A stretch of 64,000 bases of DNA from CBDFGE01 sp965247055 (GTDB lineage: Bacteria > Chloroflexota > Dehalococcoidia > Lucifugimonadales > JAGWBF01): assembly GCA_965247055.1 (NCBI GenBank), contig CBDFGE010000004.1, positions 310,001-374,000 of the forward strand, written 5' to 3'. The translations under genes were made by a program, and so were the position numbers. Positions 1-8,475 of this stretch are shown here, in pieces. Below the pieces are notes generated by a model. It saw only the letters and a program-made list of their open reading frames with translations, ran no database searches and had not been told where the DNA came from. The first letter of the stretch is position 1; each line of letters starts with the position of its first letter.

Positions 1-219
1 CCGGATGTGATCGTCATTTCCCATCCTCAAGGGTTTTATGAGTTCGTTAACGTGCTACCTCTCCTGACATCCGATCCGGTCATAGAAAGCCGTGACTACA
101 AGTTGGTCAAGCAGTTTGATTACGACCGTGCGGACCGGCAGCGCTATGGTTACGAACACGTGCTGGTGTATGAGAAGGGTTCTTTAAGCTCCCGGTTATC
201 GAAAAGGCCAGCCGAATGA
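1..219 (+). CDS. C-terminal end of an unidentified protein (5' partial)
   Basis: The frame is open from the first base of the window and stops at 217-219, so only the last 72 residues are seen. The segment begins with a hydrophobic strand (PDVIVISHPQG) and ends in a basic, charged tail. This resembles the soluble C-terminal tail of some multi-span membrane glycosyltransferases (GT39/ArnT-like), and the polysaccharide context fits that, but the stretch is too short to assign a family. It lies upstream of, and in the same direction as, the glycan-assembly genes that follow. Confidence 0.5.
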   Translation, partial: PDVIVISHPQGFYEFVNVLPLLTSDPVIESRDYKLVKQFDYDRADRQRYGYEHVLVYEKGSLSSRLSKRPAE

Positions 220-220
220 T

Positions 221-237
221 GCATGACGGGGTCATGC
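221..237 (+). repeat. Short perfect hairpin after the first gene
   Basis: A perfect 7-bp inverted repeat (GCATGAC / GTCATGC) with a GGG loop starts one base after the stop codon at 217-219. There is no T-run after it, so it is a weak terminator candidate at best. It could equally be an mRNA 3'-end stabilising hairpin. Confidence 0.3.
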
Positions 238-292
238 GCACGTACAGGGCCATCACCGATAACTAGAACGGTCCTACAGCAACAACCCTCCA

Positions 293-2248
293 ATGGTGAA
301 AGATTCCCTACTTTTCTTCTTTGAGTTTCCCGATGAAGTGGATGCCTACCTGTCGCGGCACCCCGGAAGTCGGGACGTTCTCGCGCAGTCCATCGTGGTG
401 GCCCTCAACCCGTCGACTCGGGCGCACCTCGAGCGGTTAGGGTGCGAGGCGGAGGATACCTTGGCTTACCTGACTCCAGCCTCACGGGACAGAGGGTGGC
501 AGCTCTCAGCCGACCTGACCCGCTGGACGAGGGAGCATTTCGAGTTCGACGGCAACGTGGGAATCCACTCGGTTTATGGTGAGAACCTGGTCTGGTATAG
601 CAGGTGGCTGGTGAACTATCTCATCTGGTGCGTTGAGCTCCTGGAGAGCGCCGTTTCCCGGCACAACCCCGGCGTTGTAACGGTCTGTGTGCGGGAGGGA
701 CAGGGCGTCTCGGGTCCCTTTGTGGGTAGTGGAGACGGGTACTTCGGTGCGATGGCCATGAAATTCGCGGCGGCCAGAGGACTTGATCTGCGGCCTTTTC
801 CAGCGCCAGCGGGCATATCGCTGAGGTCGCGGGCCGGACGCTGGGTCCGGCGAGTTATCACATCGGTGGCGGCCAATCCCCTCGTTGGACACGTCCACCG
901 GTGGCAGCTGGGTCGCTTGAAAGGCCGAAGTCCGGTCCTGTTCACGAGCCCGAACTACCGGTTGAACGTGCTCGCGGGCCGCTTGAAGCGGGAACAGGGT
1001 CGCGTCCCCGTGCTGCTCACCGACTGGGGAAGCAAGCGGACCCTGGGCTGGCCCATCGTCTCGCCGGCTATTCGTCCCTTCGATTCGGAAGTCAGGGTCT
1101 CCCTGTTGGAGCCGTTAGCAGGTGAGGACAGAAGACGACGCCGGCGCCTCGAAGGAGCCCTGGAGGCGTTTGCCCAGGAGGTGGACCGTTCGCCGGACGT
1201 GTTCTCCCATCTTGGGATGTCCTTCGCCGATATCGTGGCCCGCAAAGTCCGTGGTAGTATAGGACCCGTGATCCTGGGGCTGCACCGCCGGGAGGCGGCC
1301 CTTCGAATGGTCCTCAGCAGCCTGAGTCCCTCCCTGGTGATGGCCAACGGCTCCCGCGCCGACGACGTGATAACGGGAGAGCTGTGCCGGGAGGCCGGGG
1401 TCCCTGCGATGATGATTACCCACGGGTCTCACCCACCTCCCTCCAACGAGGCCGAGCGCCACGAGCTGGGTGAGCATGGCTGGCGCCTCATAAACGCGCC
1501 CTACACCTTCACGGCCCTTCAATCTCCAGTTGCGGAGGAGTTTCGGAAGGTATTCCCCACGGATAGCGTGGCCGTCCGAACGGGACCGCTGATCTGGGCT
1601 ACGTCAGGAGACAAACATCGGAGCGCCGCCCTGCGCGACCGGATGCTTGGGGACGCTGGCTCGAGCCGGGTGATCGTTCATGCCGGGACCGCCAAGGCGG
1701 CACGGGGGATGAGGTTCCAGGTTTACGAGACCCCGGATGAGTACGTACAGGGTATCCGAGACCTGGTGGAGGCGGCGGAGCCCCTGCCGGGCGTCCGCGT
1801 AATCGTGAAGTTCCGCCCTTCCCCGGAGCTGAGCGTGGATGACCTGAAGACCCTGGTGGACTTTACGGAAAAATCCATGGTTAGTGTGGAGGAGCCCCTC
1901 ATCGACGTCCTGGGATTTGCCGACCTCCTGGTCAGCTTCTCGTCCACGGTGATCGAAGAGGCCCTCCAGAACCGGGTGCCCGTGCTTCTTTACGGTGGGG
2001 GAGGCCGCTACCAGCACGTGAAGGTGTGCCCCATCGCCGCAGGGGATGAGCCCGGTCCGGCTGCCGTGTACCATGTCAAGGAAAGGGAGGACCTCCAGTA
2101 CGCCCTTGGATACATTCTTAAAATGTGCGGTGGGGAGGGACTGGGAGACCAGGCCTTTGCTCCCTATGTATATTCGCCCGAGGAGGTTACCTCAGTGGCC
2201 GAGTTCCTCAGGTCACTGGGTTGGAAAGCCGATGTACCAGCTGTTTGA
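293..2248 (+). CDS. Large GT-B-like capsule/surface polysaccharide biosynthesis protein, family unassigned
   Basis: A 651-residue soluble protein without signal peptide or membrane segments. The C-terminal third looks like the nucleotide-sugar half of a GT-B fold related to CDP-glycerol glycerophosphotransferase or capsule-synthesis proteins: a strand-rich block (VIVHAGTAKAARG), a VIVKFRPSP strand, then DLLVSFSSTVIEEALQNRVP, which matches the usual 'SS-x-x-x-E-A-x-x-x-x-x-P' loop. The N-terminal half is not recognisable. The same C-terminal architecture recurs in the 612-residue protein at 12118-13956. A glycan-chain transferase role is inferred from fold and context only. The ATG at 293 lacks a clear Shine-Dalgarno site. 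The end overlaps the following methyltransferase by 17 nt, suggesting coupling. Confidence 0.6.
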   Translation: MVKDSLLFFFEFPDEVDAYLSRHPGSRDVLAQSIVVALNPSTRAHLERLGCEAEDTLAYLTPASRDRGWQLSADLTRWTREHFEFDGNVGIHSVYGENLVWYSRWLVNYLIWCVELLESAVSRHNPGVVTVCVREGQGVSGPFVGSGDGYFGAMAMKFAAARGLDLRPFPAPAGISLRSRAGRWVRRVITSVAANPLVGHVHRWQLGRLKGRSPVLFTSPNYRLNVLAGRLKREQGRVPVLLTDWGSKRTLGWPIVSPAIRPFDSEVRVSLLEPLAGEDRRRRRRLEGALEAFAQEVDRSPDVFSHLGMSFADIVARKVRGSIGPVILGLHRREAALRMVLSSLSPSLVMANGSRADDVITGELCREAGVPAMMITHGSHPPPSNEAERHELGEHGWRLINAPYTFTALQSPVAEEFRKVFPTDSVAVRTGPLIWATSGDKHRSAALRDRMLGDAGSSRVIVHAGTAKAARGMRFQVYETPDEYVQGIRDLVEAAEPLPGVRVIVKFRPSPELSVDDLKTLVDFTEKSMVSVEEPLIDVLGFADLLVSFSSTVIEEALQNRVPVLLYGGGGRYQHVKVCPIAAGDEPGPAAVYHVKEREDLQYALGYILKMCGGEGLGDQAFAPYVYSPEEVTSVAEFLRSLGWKADVPAV

Positions 2249-2915
2249 AACTCACATACGTCCGTTCCTGGACGAGCGCAAGCCAAAGATGCTCCTGGAA
2301 ATCGGTGTGCTGCGTGGCGATAACACCCTCAGGCTCCTGGAGTGGTGCTCAGTCAACGATGCTCACCTCACATCCCTCGACCCGGTCGCGTGGGAAGGGG
2401 ATTTGCCAGAGGAGGTCAAACGCCCTATGGAAGGCTACAAATACAAGCGAGGGCAGGACTCGTTCGAGGATCACCAAATAGTGCCCGAGGCTCTGGAGGA
2501 GGTGTTCCGCAGGGGGCTGGGCCGGTATTGGACTTGTATCAAGACGCGCAGCCTGGACTATCTCGATTCCCCGGATTTTCAGGCGGCGGACGTCTATATA
2601 ATCGACGGCGACCACAACTACTACACGGTAAGCAAAGAGCTGGAACTCATTCACCAGCGTGGCCACCCAGGGGATGTTGTGTTATTCAACGACGTGGCGG
2701 GCACCTGGTCGCGGAAGGACCTGTACTACGATCCAGAGTTCATTCCCGCCGAATATCTTGGTGGTAGTCGACAAGGCGTGCTAACCGCCATAGAAAACTT
2801 CCTTGATAGGCTGAGTCGGAAACGGCTTTTGATGCGGAAGGACTGCCCCTATGAGTTCCGGATTGTGACCAAGAAGCATTTCGGCCTGGGTGTGCTGAAG
2901 CGAGTGAGGGCGTGA
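2232..2915 (+). CDS. Class I SAM-dependent methyltransferase (Methyltransf_24-like)
   Basis: A 227-residue cytosolic protein. The SAM-binding strand and glycine loop are seen as LLEIGVLRGDNTLRLLEW near residues 19-36, followed by LTSLDPVAW (acidic residue after strand 2) and ADVYIIDGDHNYY at about residues 117-129. This DGDH signature is typical of the Methyltransf_24 and glycan O-methyltransferase group. The start is placed at ATG 2232, inside the end of the previous gene, because the frame upstream of it only shadows that gene. It probably methylates a sugar hydroxyl of the surface glycan, inferred from neighbours. The next gene lies 172 bp away across a strong hairpin. Confidence 0.8.
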   Translation: MYQLFETHIRPFLDERKPKMLLEIGVLRGDNTLRLLEWCSVNDAHLTSLDPVAWEGDLPEEVKRPMEGYKYKRGQDSFEDHQIVPEALEEVFRRGLGRYWTCIKTRSLDYLDSPDFQAADVYIIDGDHNYYTVSKELELIHQRGHPGDVVLFNDVAGTWSRKDLYYDPEFIPAEYLGGSRQGVLTAIENFLDRLSRKRLLMRKDCPYEFRIVTKKHFGLGVLKRVRA

Positions 2916-2978
2916 GAGTTGGCTGCGCAGACCCAGAGTAGCCAGTCGGTTCGTTTCCGCTGCAGGACAGCGCCACCC

Positions 2979-3014
2979 CATCAGCCAAGGCTTCCTGCGC
3001 AGCCTTGGCTGATG
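2979..3014 (+). repeat. Perfect 14-bp inverted repeat (hairpin) between operon segments
   Basis: CATCAGCCAAGGCT (2979-2992) pairs without mismatch with AGCCTTGGCTGATG (3001-3014) around an 8-nt loop. It sits in the 172-bp gap between the methyltransferase and the CMP-sugar synthetase. No T-run follows, so it is not a canonical intrinsic terminator. It may be a processing or stability hairpin or a palindromic protein-binding site. Confidence 0.5.
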
Positions 3015-3087
3015 ACCGTGTCCAGGAGGTGATCGGCCACGGTGGGACCGGGATGTCATCGGTAGAATTAGCTCTGGAGGAGGTGGG

Positions 3088-3804
3088 ATGAACATCGTTG
3101 CAATGGTGCCCGCTCGAATGGGAAGCGAGAGGCTCAGGATCAAAAATTTAGCTCTGCTCAATGGCCGCCCACTGATCTCTTATGCTATAGAGGCCGCAAA
3201 AGAGTCTGAGGTATTCAGCCGGATCGTTGTCAACTCTGATGGCCATGTCTTCCAGAAAATTGCGGAGCGCCACGGTGTCGAATTCTACGAGAGACCGCCC
3301 GACCTAGGGTCCTCGGACACCAGGTCCGACGATGTAATTTACGACTTTATGCTGAAACACCCCTCCGACGCCGTTGCCTGGGTGAACCCTACCTCTCCCC
3401 TTCAGACGGGGGAAGAAGTTCGCAGCGTGGCTAACTACTTCACTGACAAGGGACTGGACTCGCTAATTACCGTGAAGAACGAGCAGGTCCACTGCGTCTA
3501 CGGAGGTAAGCCGGTCAATTTTACGATAGAGGGGTTGTTCGCCAAGACACAGGACCTCACGCCCGCACAGACCTTCGTCTACTCCGTCATGATATGGCGA
3601 ACACGAACGTTCATAGAGGCCTTCGAGCGGGATGGCTACGCTCTGCTGTCCGGAGCGTTGGGATACTTCCCGGTTAGCAAGATGGCCTCTGTGATCATCA
3701 AGACGGATGAGGACCTGCTTATCGCGGAGAGCATATTGAAGTCAACCGGACAGCACCAGAGTTATGAGGTGGCTTACGATCCGCTGGTACCAAGCAGTTC
3801 GTAG
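3088..3804 (+). CDS. CMP-sugar synthetase, acylneuraminate cytidylyltransferase family (NeuA-like)
   Basis: A 238-residue cytoplasmic enzyme expected to transfer CMP from CTP to an acidic or modified sugar. The N-terminal nucleotide-binding signature VPARMGSERLRIKNLALLNG matches the family pattern PARxGSxRxxxKN. It is followed by VNSDGH, DLGSSDTRSDDVI and the NPTSPLQTGEEV stretch that shapes the CTP/sugar pocket. Length is normal for the catalytic domain alone, with no fused phosphatase. The ATG at 3088 is preceded by a good ribosome-binding site (GGAGGAGG). No NeuB-type synthase is visible, so the sugar substrate is unknown. It begins a tight cassette with the oxidoreductases and GH57-like enzyme downstream. 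Confidence 0.82.
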   Translation: MNIVAMVPARMGSERLRIKNLALLNGRPLISYAIEAAKESEVFSRIVVNSDGHVFQKIAERHGVEFYERPPDLGSSDTRSDDVIYDFMLKHPSDAVAWVNPTSPLQTGEEVRSVANYFTDKGLDSLITVKNEQVHCVYGGKPVNFTIEGLFAKTQDLTPAQTFVYSVMIWRTRTFIEAFERDGYALLSGALGYFPVSKMASVIIKTDEDLLIAESILKSTGQHQSYEVAYDPLVPSSS

Positions 3805-3824
3805 GTGGGCCTATCCCTACCATA

Positions 3825-5063
3825 GTGGAGGACGGACGATTGGGTGATAAGCTCCCATCGGTGCTGGTAATCGGGGCAGGCATGTACGTGGGCGGCCGTG
3901 GTGCGAGCACCGACGGCACCGTGCTCCCGTCGCTGATGCAGGCCCAAAACACGGGCGTCATCGGGGAGATACTGGTGGCGGCCACCTCTCGGGACAGCAT
4001 CGAGGCCCTTGAGGTCAAGCTGGCGGAGCTCAACCAGCGTATGGGGACGAGTGTCGCGTTCAGGGGGTATCCGTCGGATGGTGGGCGCGATCCGGTGGCC
4101 TACCGGAGAGCGCTGGAGGAGCTGCCGCGACCAGGGTGCGCCGTTGTGGTCGTGCCCGACCACCTCCACGCTTCCATTACCGCGGACGTGATTCGTGCGG
4201 GAGTGCATGCCCTTGTGGTGAAACCCCTGACGCCCACCGTGGCGGAAGCCCGCGAGCTGATTGAGCTGGCCGAGGCCCACGGCGTGTATGGGGCGGTGGA
4301 GTTTCACAAGAGGTTCGACGAGACAAACCTGCTCCTTCGCCAGGCCCTGGCCGACGGCCGTCTGGGAGACCTGCGCTACTTCACGGTGGAGTACAGCCAG
4401 CGGCGAATGATGAGACAGGTGTTCGGCTCGTGGGTAAAGGATACCAATATCTTCCAGTACCTGGGGGTGCATTACGCCGACCTGGTCTATTTCCTGACGG
4501 GGGCCCGTCCGGTGCGGGCGCTGGCTACAGCCCAGCCCACCCGTGAGCGCACCACCGGGGCCGACGCGATTCAGGCGTTGGTGGAGTGGGAGGACCCCGC
4601 CACGGGGCAGCGCTTCGTCTCCACCATAGTCGCCAGCTGGATCGATCCCGATACCAGCTCGGCGATGTCGGACCAGAAGATCACCGCGGTGGGCACCAGG
4701 GGGCGCTATCAGATCGACCAGAAGCATCGCGGGGCCCAGCTGCTCGTAGAGGGCCGAGGGGTGGAGGACGTAAACCCCTACTTCTCCCAGATCTACGTGG
4801 GGCCCGATGGGACCTTCGGGGTGCACGGCTACGGGCCCCGCTGTATCACCCAGTTCTTGACCGACGTAGGCGACCTTGCCTCGGGCAGGTCCCGGCGGGA
4901 GGACCTGATAGCCCGACGGCCCTCTTTTCAGCAGGCCCTCCCCTCCACGGCGGTAGTGGAAGCGGTAAACCGGAGCTTGCCCCTGGATGGGGAATGGATC
5001 GCCATAGAGCCTTCGGGGCTAGGAATACCGGCCCTAGCCACTACGTCCGAGGGGAACGGGTGA
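3825..5063 (+). CDS. Gfo/Idh/MocA-family NAD(P)-dependent sugar oxidoreductase
   Basis: About 412 residues. An N-terminal Rossmann fold starts with SVLVIGAGMYVGG. The family's EKP-like position reads VHALVVKPLTPTVAEAREL (K is the usual catalytic/NAD residue), followed by GAVEFHKRFDETN and a typical alpha/beta C-terminal domain with FQYLGVHYADLVYFLTG. These enzymes oxidise or reduce sugar hydroxyls. Here the substrate is probably a nucleotide-sugar or CMP-sugar precursor for the island. The GTG at 3825 gives the longest frame; TTG 3840 is an equally good start because GGAGG at 3827-3831 is well spaced for it. It ends 2 nt before the next gene's ATG, so the two are likely translated together. 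Confidence 0.82.
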   Translation: MEDGRLGDKLPSVLVIGAGMYVGGRGASTDGTVLPSLMQAQNTGVIGEILVAATSRDSIEALEVKLAELNQRMGTSVAFRGYPSDGGRDPVAYRRALEELPRPGCAVVVVPDHLHASITADVIRAGVHALVVKPLTPTVAEARELIELAEAHGVYGAVEFHKRFDETNLLLRQALADGRLGDLRYFTVEYSQRRMMRQVFGSWVKDTNIFQYLGVHYADLVYFLTGARPVRALATAQPTRERTTGADAIQALVEWEDPATGQRFVSTIVASWIDPDTSSAMSDQKITAVGTRGRYQIDQKHRGAQLLVEGRGVEDVNPYFSQIYVGPDGTFGVHGYGPRCITQFLTDVGDLASGRSRREDLIARRPSFQQALPSTAVVEAVNRSLPLDGEWIAIEPSGLGIPALATTSEGNG

Positions 5064-5065
5064 GG

Positions 5066-6130
5066 ATGGACCGCGTAGCCGCCGCAGATCTGGAGCAGCT
5101 CGCCCTGGCGGTGCTGGAGCGCTCGGGTGTACGCCCCGGGGTGGCCCAGCCTGTGGCGGAGGGGTTGGTCCAGGCGTCCCAGCGTGGGGTGGACTCCCAC
5201 GGCATCCGATTGCTGCCCCACTACCTGCGCGCTCTGGAGGCGGGCCGCCTGAACCCCGATCCGAGCTACCGGTTCGAGCGTACGGCGTCAGCCGTCGGGC
5301 GCCTCGACGGAGACCACACCTTCGGACACGCGGCCGGGGCCGAGGGCATGGGGCACGCCATCGAGCTGGCCCGGGAGAGCGGGTTGGGAGGAGTGGCGGT
5401 CTACAACTCCAGCCATTTCGGCGCGGCCGCCTACTTCGCCCTGATGGCGGCTGAGCAGGACATGATGGGCCTGAGCTTTACCCATGCCGACGCCCTGATG
5501 CTTAGCTATGGGGGCACCCGGCCCTTCTTCGGGACCAACCCCATCTGCTTCGCTGCCCCTTGCCGTGACGAAGAGCCCTTCTGCCTCGATATGGCGACCA
5601 CCCTGGTAACATGGAACAAGGTGCTGAGGGAGAGGGACGAAGGCGGGCCCATTCCCGAGGGCTGGGGCGTGGACGACGCCGGCGTGGAGACCCGGGACCC
5701 CCATCGTATCGCGGCCCTGAATCCCATCGGGGGCTACAAGGGGTTCGGACTGAGCATGATGGTGGATGTGCTGTGCGGGGTGCTCACAGGGATGCCCGTC
5801 GGGCGGGAGATTTCCAGGATGTACGCCGATCCCATAGAGGGTAAGCGCTACCTGGGGCACTTCTTCATGGCGCTGCGGATAGACAGCTTCCTGCCTCTGG
5901 AGGAGTTCAAGGGGCGTATGCAGGAGACTATGGATCAAGCCCGGTCAGAGCCTTCGCGGGATGGGAACGTAGAAGTCCAGGTGGCAGGTGACCCCGAGAA
6001 GCGCACCGCCGGAGAGCGGCGAGTGCTCGGGATTCCGCTGTCGGACGCGGAGTTGGAGCCCCTTCGCGACGTGGCCCGCCGGTACGAGGTCGCCTTTCCA
6101 GCCGTAAGAGGGGGCACTCGGTCTTTATGA
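5066..6130 (+). CDS. Ldh2-family NAD(P)-dependent oxidoreductase (malate/L-lactate/ureidoglycolate dehydrogenase type)
   Basis: A 354-residue protein of the Ldh_2 family, which is unrelated to classical Rossmann LDHs. Diagnostic blocks are SQRGVDSHGIRLLPHYLRAL (catalytic His region), VYNSSHFGAAAYF, TRPFFGTNPICFAAP, CLDMATTLVTWNKVL and LNPIGGYKGFGLSMMVDVLCG. Members reduce 2-keto acids or oxidise 2-hydroxy acids. Beside a CMP-sugar synthetase and a Gfo/Idh enzyme it may act on the alpha-keto-acid end of an ulosonic acid, which is inference. ATG 5066 is chosen; GTG 5060 is an alternative and overlaps the upstream stop. The stop TGA (6128-6130) overlaps the next ATG (6127). Confidence 0.82.
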   Translation: MDRVAAADLEQLALAVLERSGVRPGVAQPVAEGLVQASQRGVDSHGIRLLPHYLRALEAGRLNPDPSYRFERTASAVGRLDGDHTFGHAAGAEGMGHAIELARESGLGGVAVYNSSHFGAAAYFALMAAEQDMMGLSFTHADALMLSYGGTRPFFGTNPICFAAPCRDEEPFCLDMATTLVTWNKVLRERDEGGPIPEGWGVDDAGVETRDPHRIAALNPIGGYKGFGLSMMVDVLCGVLTGMPVGREISRMYADPIEGKRYLGHFFMALRIDSFLPLEEFKGRMQETMDQARSEPSRDGNVEVQVAGDPEKRTAGERRVLGIPLSDAELEPLRDVARRYEVAFPAVRGGTRSL

Positions 6131-8475
6131 GCAAGCTCTGCCTTTACGCCGTCTTCCATGGGAACCTGAACTTCTCGTATATCCCCAAAGATATGTACCC
6201 ACAGATCCTGCGGCGCTGCTACTGGCCTCTTCTGAGAATTGTGGAGCGACAGGGGATCCCTCTGGGCCTGGAGTTTTCAGGGCATACTCTTCAGGTTGTG
6301 AACAGTCTGGACCCCAGCTTTGTCCGGAGATTACGCGAGCTATGGGCAGAGGGAGTATGCGAGGTAGTCGGCTCGGGCTACGTCCAGGCCATTATGCCCT
6401 TGATGCCGGCCCGGGTAAACAGGGAGAACCTGCGCTTGGGCAACGAGGTCTACGAGGAGCTTCTGGGCAAGAGTCCCCGGGTGGCCTACGTCAACGAGCT
6501 GGTCTACAGCGCCGGTCTTCCCCGGCTCTACCGGGACGCGGGATACGAAGCGCTGATGGTGAACTGGGAAAGCGCGATACCGGTCCACGACGATCCCGCG
6601 CTGCTGTACCGGCCCTGCGCCGTGCCGGTGGCAGACGGCGGGCAGTTTCCAGTGATCTGGCAATCAATCGTTGCCTACCGCGACTTCCAGCGGTACGTGG
6701 AAAGTCAGATCTCCCTGGACACTTATCTCGAGAGGCTACTGAGCCATGTCCCGGAGACGGGCGAACGGGCCCTTCCCATGTACGGCTCCGACTGGGAGGT
6801 CTTCGACTTCAAACCCTGGGACGCCCATCCCGAGGGTTTCCGCCAGCGGGAGCTGGGAGAGATGGAGCGCATTGAGGGTCTGTTGTCCTTGCTGAGGGGC
6901 CGGGAGGACATCGAGTTCGTCGCTCCCAGCGCGCTTCTGGACCGCTTTCCCGACCCTCCTTCCGTTCGCCTAGAGAGTGCCGCATACCCGATGCCCTACA
7001 AGAAGCAGGGCCAGCACAGCATGATGCGATGGGCGGTCGGGGGACGGGACAGTGTCAGGATCAATACCCAGTGCCACCAGCTTTACCAGCGGCTCCAGCT
7101 GGCCGACTGGCACCTCCGGCATCGCCCGGGAGCCGAGGCGTCGCGGGCGGAGCTCCGCACCCTGTGGCGAGAGCTCTGCTTCCTCTGGAATAGCGACTTC
7201 CGGACTTTTACCACGGAAGAGAAGTACGTGGATTACCGGAACCAGATGGGTGCCGCCCTGGACCGGGCGAGCAGGTTGATAGAGGCCCTTCATCCCCCTC
7301 GAGGGGCCCCAGAGGAGCTGTGGCTTGCCAACTGCAGCCCTGTATCCTCTGACTCTGAGCCGGTCTCCTTCACGATTGCCGCCAACGGGGCGAGCTCCAT
7401 GGACCACCCTTCTTACAGGCTACACTTTGGGGACAGCAGCGTACCCTGCCAGATCGCCCGGCGGACGGCAGTGGGAGATGATGCCGGGAGGCTGACCCTG
7501 GCGGCGCTACCTGCCCTGGCGGTTGACGAGTCGGGGGTGGGGGTGGTCCGGCCGAGCTCGCCCAGCAAGTCGGAAGGTGTGTACCGGATCGACAAGGCCC
7601 GCCATGTCATCGAGACCGACGCCGTCCGCGTAACCTTGATGCCGGGCCGCGGTGGCACCATCGGGGAGTTGACGTTTCCCCAGGTGTGTCCGGAGCCTCT
7701 GGTCTGCCGGGTCAGCGGCGACGGGCTGCTCTCGACTCTGCCGGACGCCGACGTCGCGGCGGGGGACCTGTACCTGGAGGACCGTCAGGGCCGGAGGATC
7801 ACCGATCACGGCACCACGGAGATGCAGTATCCGGAGGCGGGACAGCGACACGAGATATTCGTGCCGGTGCGCTGCTACGTGAGCACGGAGCTGGGCGGGA
7901 TCTGGAAGACTTACCGCATCTACCTCCACCAGCCGCGCCTGGACCTGGAGATACGCTTCCAGTGGCGGGACGTTGTGCCGGTGTCTTTTCGCCTGGGCCG
8001 TGTGGCGCTCAATCCCCGTGTTTTCGACCGGAGTAGTCTTTACTACGCCACGACCAATGGTGGGGAGGACGTGGAGCATTTCCCCCTGCAGGGTACCCGG
8101 GTGCTCCTCGACCAGCCGCTGGAGGGGGCATCCACCGTTCGTGGCTGCCTGGGGGCCACGGAGGGCTGGGTGGTGTTGGGTGATGCCTCCAGGGGCGTAG
8201 GGCTCGTTACCAGGCCGGGATTGCTGTACAGTGTGCCGCTGCTGCACTACGAAGAGCTAGAGGGTTATCAGGGGGGGTACCTGCTGAGCCTTGCCCACTC
8301 TCTGGGAGAGCGGGACGAGACGAGCTACACGTTGTGGCGGGGACACAGCACGTGGAGCCTCTCAATCCTGGGGGGAGGAGCCGACGTGATCCGCCGGGTG
8401 CGGTCCTCGGCGCTGCTCTCCAACGGCGGTCTCGTCGCGATGTCCGAGACCGGTTCCGGATTCGAACTGCTCTGA
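6127..8475 (+). CDS. Glycoside hydrolase family 57-like protein with C-terminal beta domain
   Basis: A 782-residue protein with no signal peptide, so probably cytoplasmic. The first ~300 residues form a GH57/38-like barrel: LYAVFHGNLNFSYIP at the start (family His strand), EFSGHTLQVV, VCEVVGSGYVQAIMPLMP, VAYVNELVYSAGLPRLYRDA (candidate catalytic Glu) and MYGSDWEVFDFKPW (candidate catalytic Asp). A beta-rich C-terminal half (about 400-782) follows. GH57 enzymes hydrolyse or transfer alpha-glycans; in a polysaccharide cluster a trimming or transglycosylating role is plausible. It overlaps both neighbours by 4 nt and 1 nt (ATGA and TGATG junctions), giving a translationally coupled block from 3825 to 10286. 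Confidence 0.7.
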   Translation: MSKLCLYAVFHGNLNFSYIPKDMYPQILRRCYWPLLRIVERQGIPLGLEFSGHTLQVVNSLDPSFVRRLRELWAEGVCEVVGSGYVQAIMPLMPARVNRENLRLGNEVYEELLGKSPRVAYVNELVYSAGLPRLYRDAGYEALMVNWESAIPVHDDPALLYRPCAVPVADGGQFPVIWQSIVAYRDFQRYVESQISLDTYLERLLSHVPETGERALPMYGSDWEVFDFKPWDAHPEGFRQRELGEMERIEGLLSLLRGREDIEFVAPSALLDRFPDPPSVRLESAAYPMPYKKQGQHSMMRWAVGGRDSVRINTQCHQLYQRLQLADWHLRHRPGAEASRAELRTLWRELCFLWNSDFRTFTTEEKYVDYRNQMGAALDRASRLIEALHPPRGAPEELWLANCSPVSSDSEPVSFTIAANGASSMDHPSYRLHFGDSSVPCQIARRTAVGDDAGRLTLAALPALAVDESGVGVVRPSSPSKSEGVYRIDKARHVIETDAVRVTLMPGRGGTIGELTFPQVCPEPLVCRVSGDGLLSTLPDADVAAGDLYLEDRQGRRITDHGTTEMQYPEAGQRHEIFVPVRCYVSTELGGIWKTYRIYLHQPRLDLEIRFQWRDVVPVSFRLGRVALNPRVFDRSSLYYATTNGGEDVEHFPLQGTRVLLDQPLEGASTVRGCLGATEGWVVLGDASRGVGLVTRPGLLYSVPLLHYEELEGYQGGYLLSLAHSLGERDETSYTLWRGHSTWSLSILGGGADVIRRVRSSALLSNGGLVAMSETGSGFELL

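Noticed and set aside
3774..4826. Antisense frame of 350 codons opposite the Gfo/Idh gene
   Set aside because: It shows no recognisable motif and has the composition of a complementary-strand shadow.
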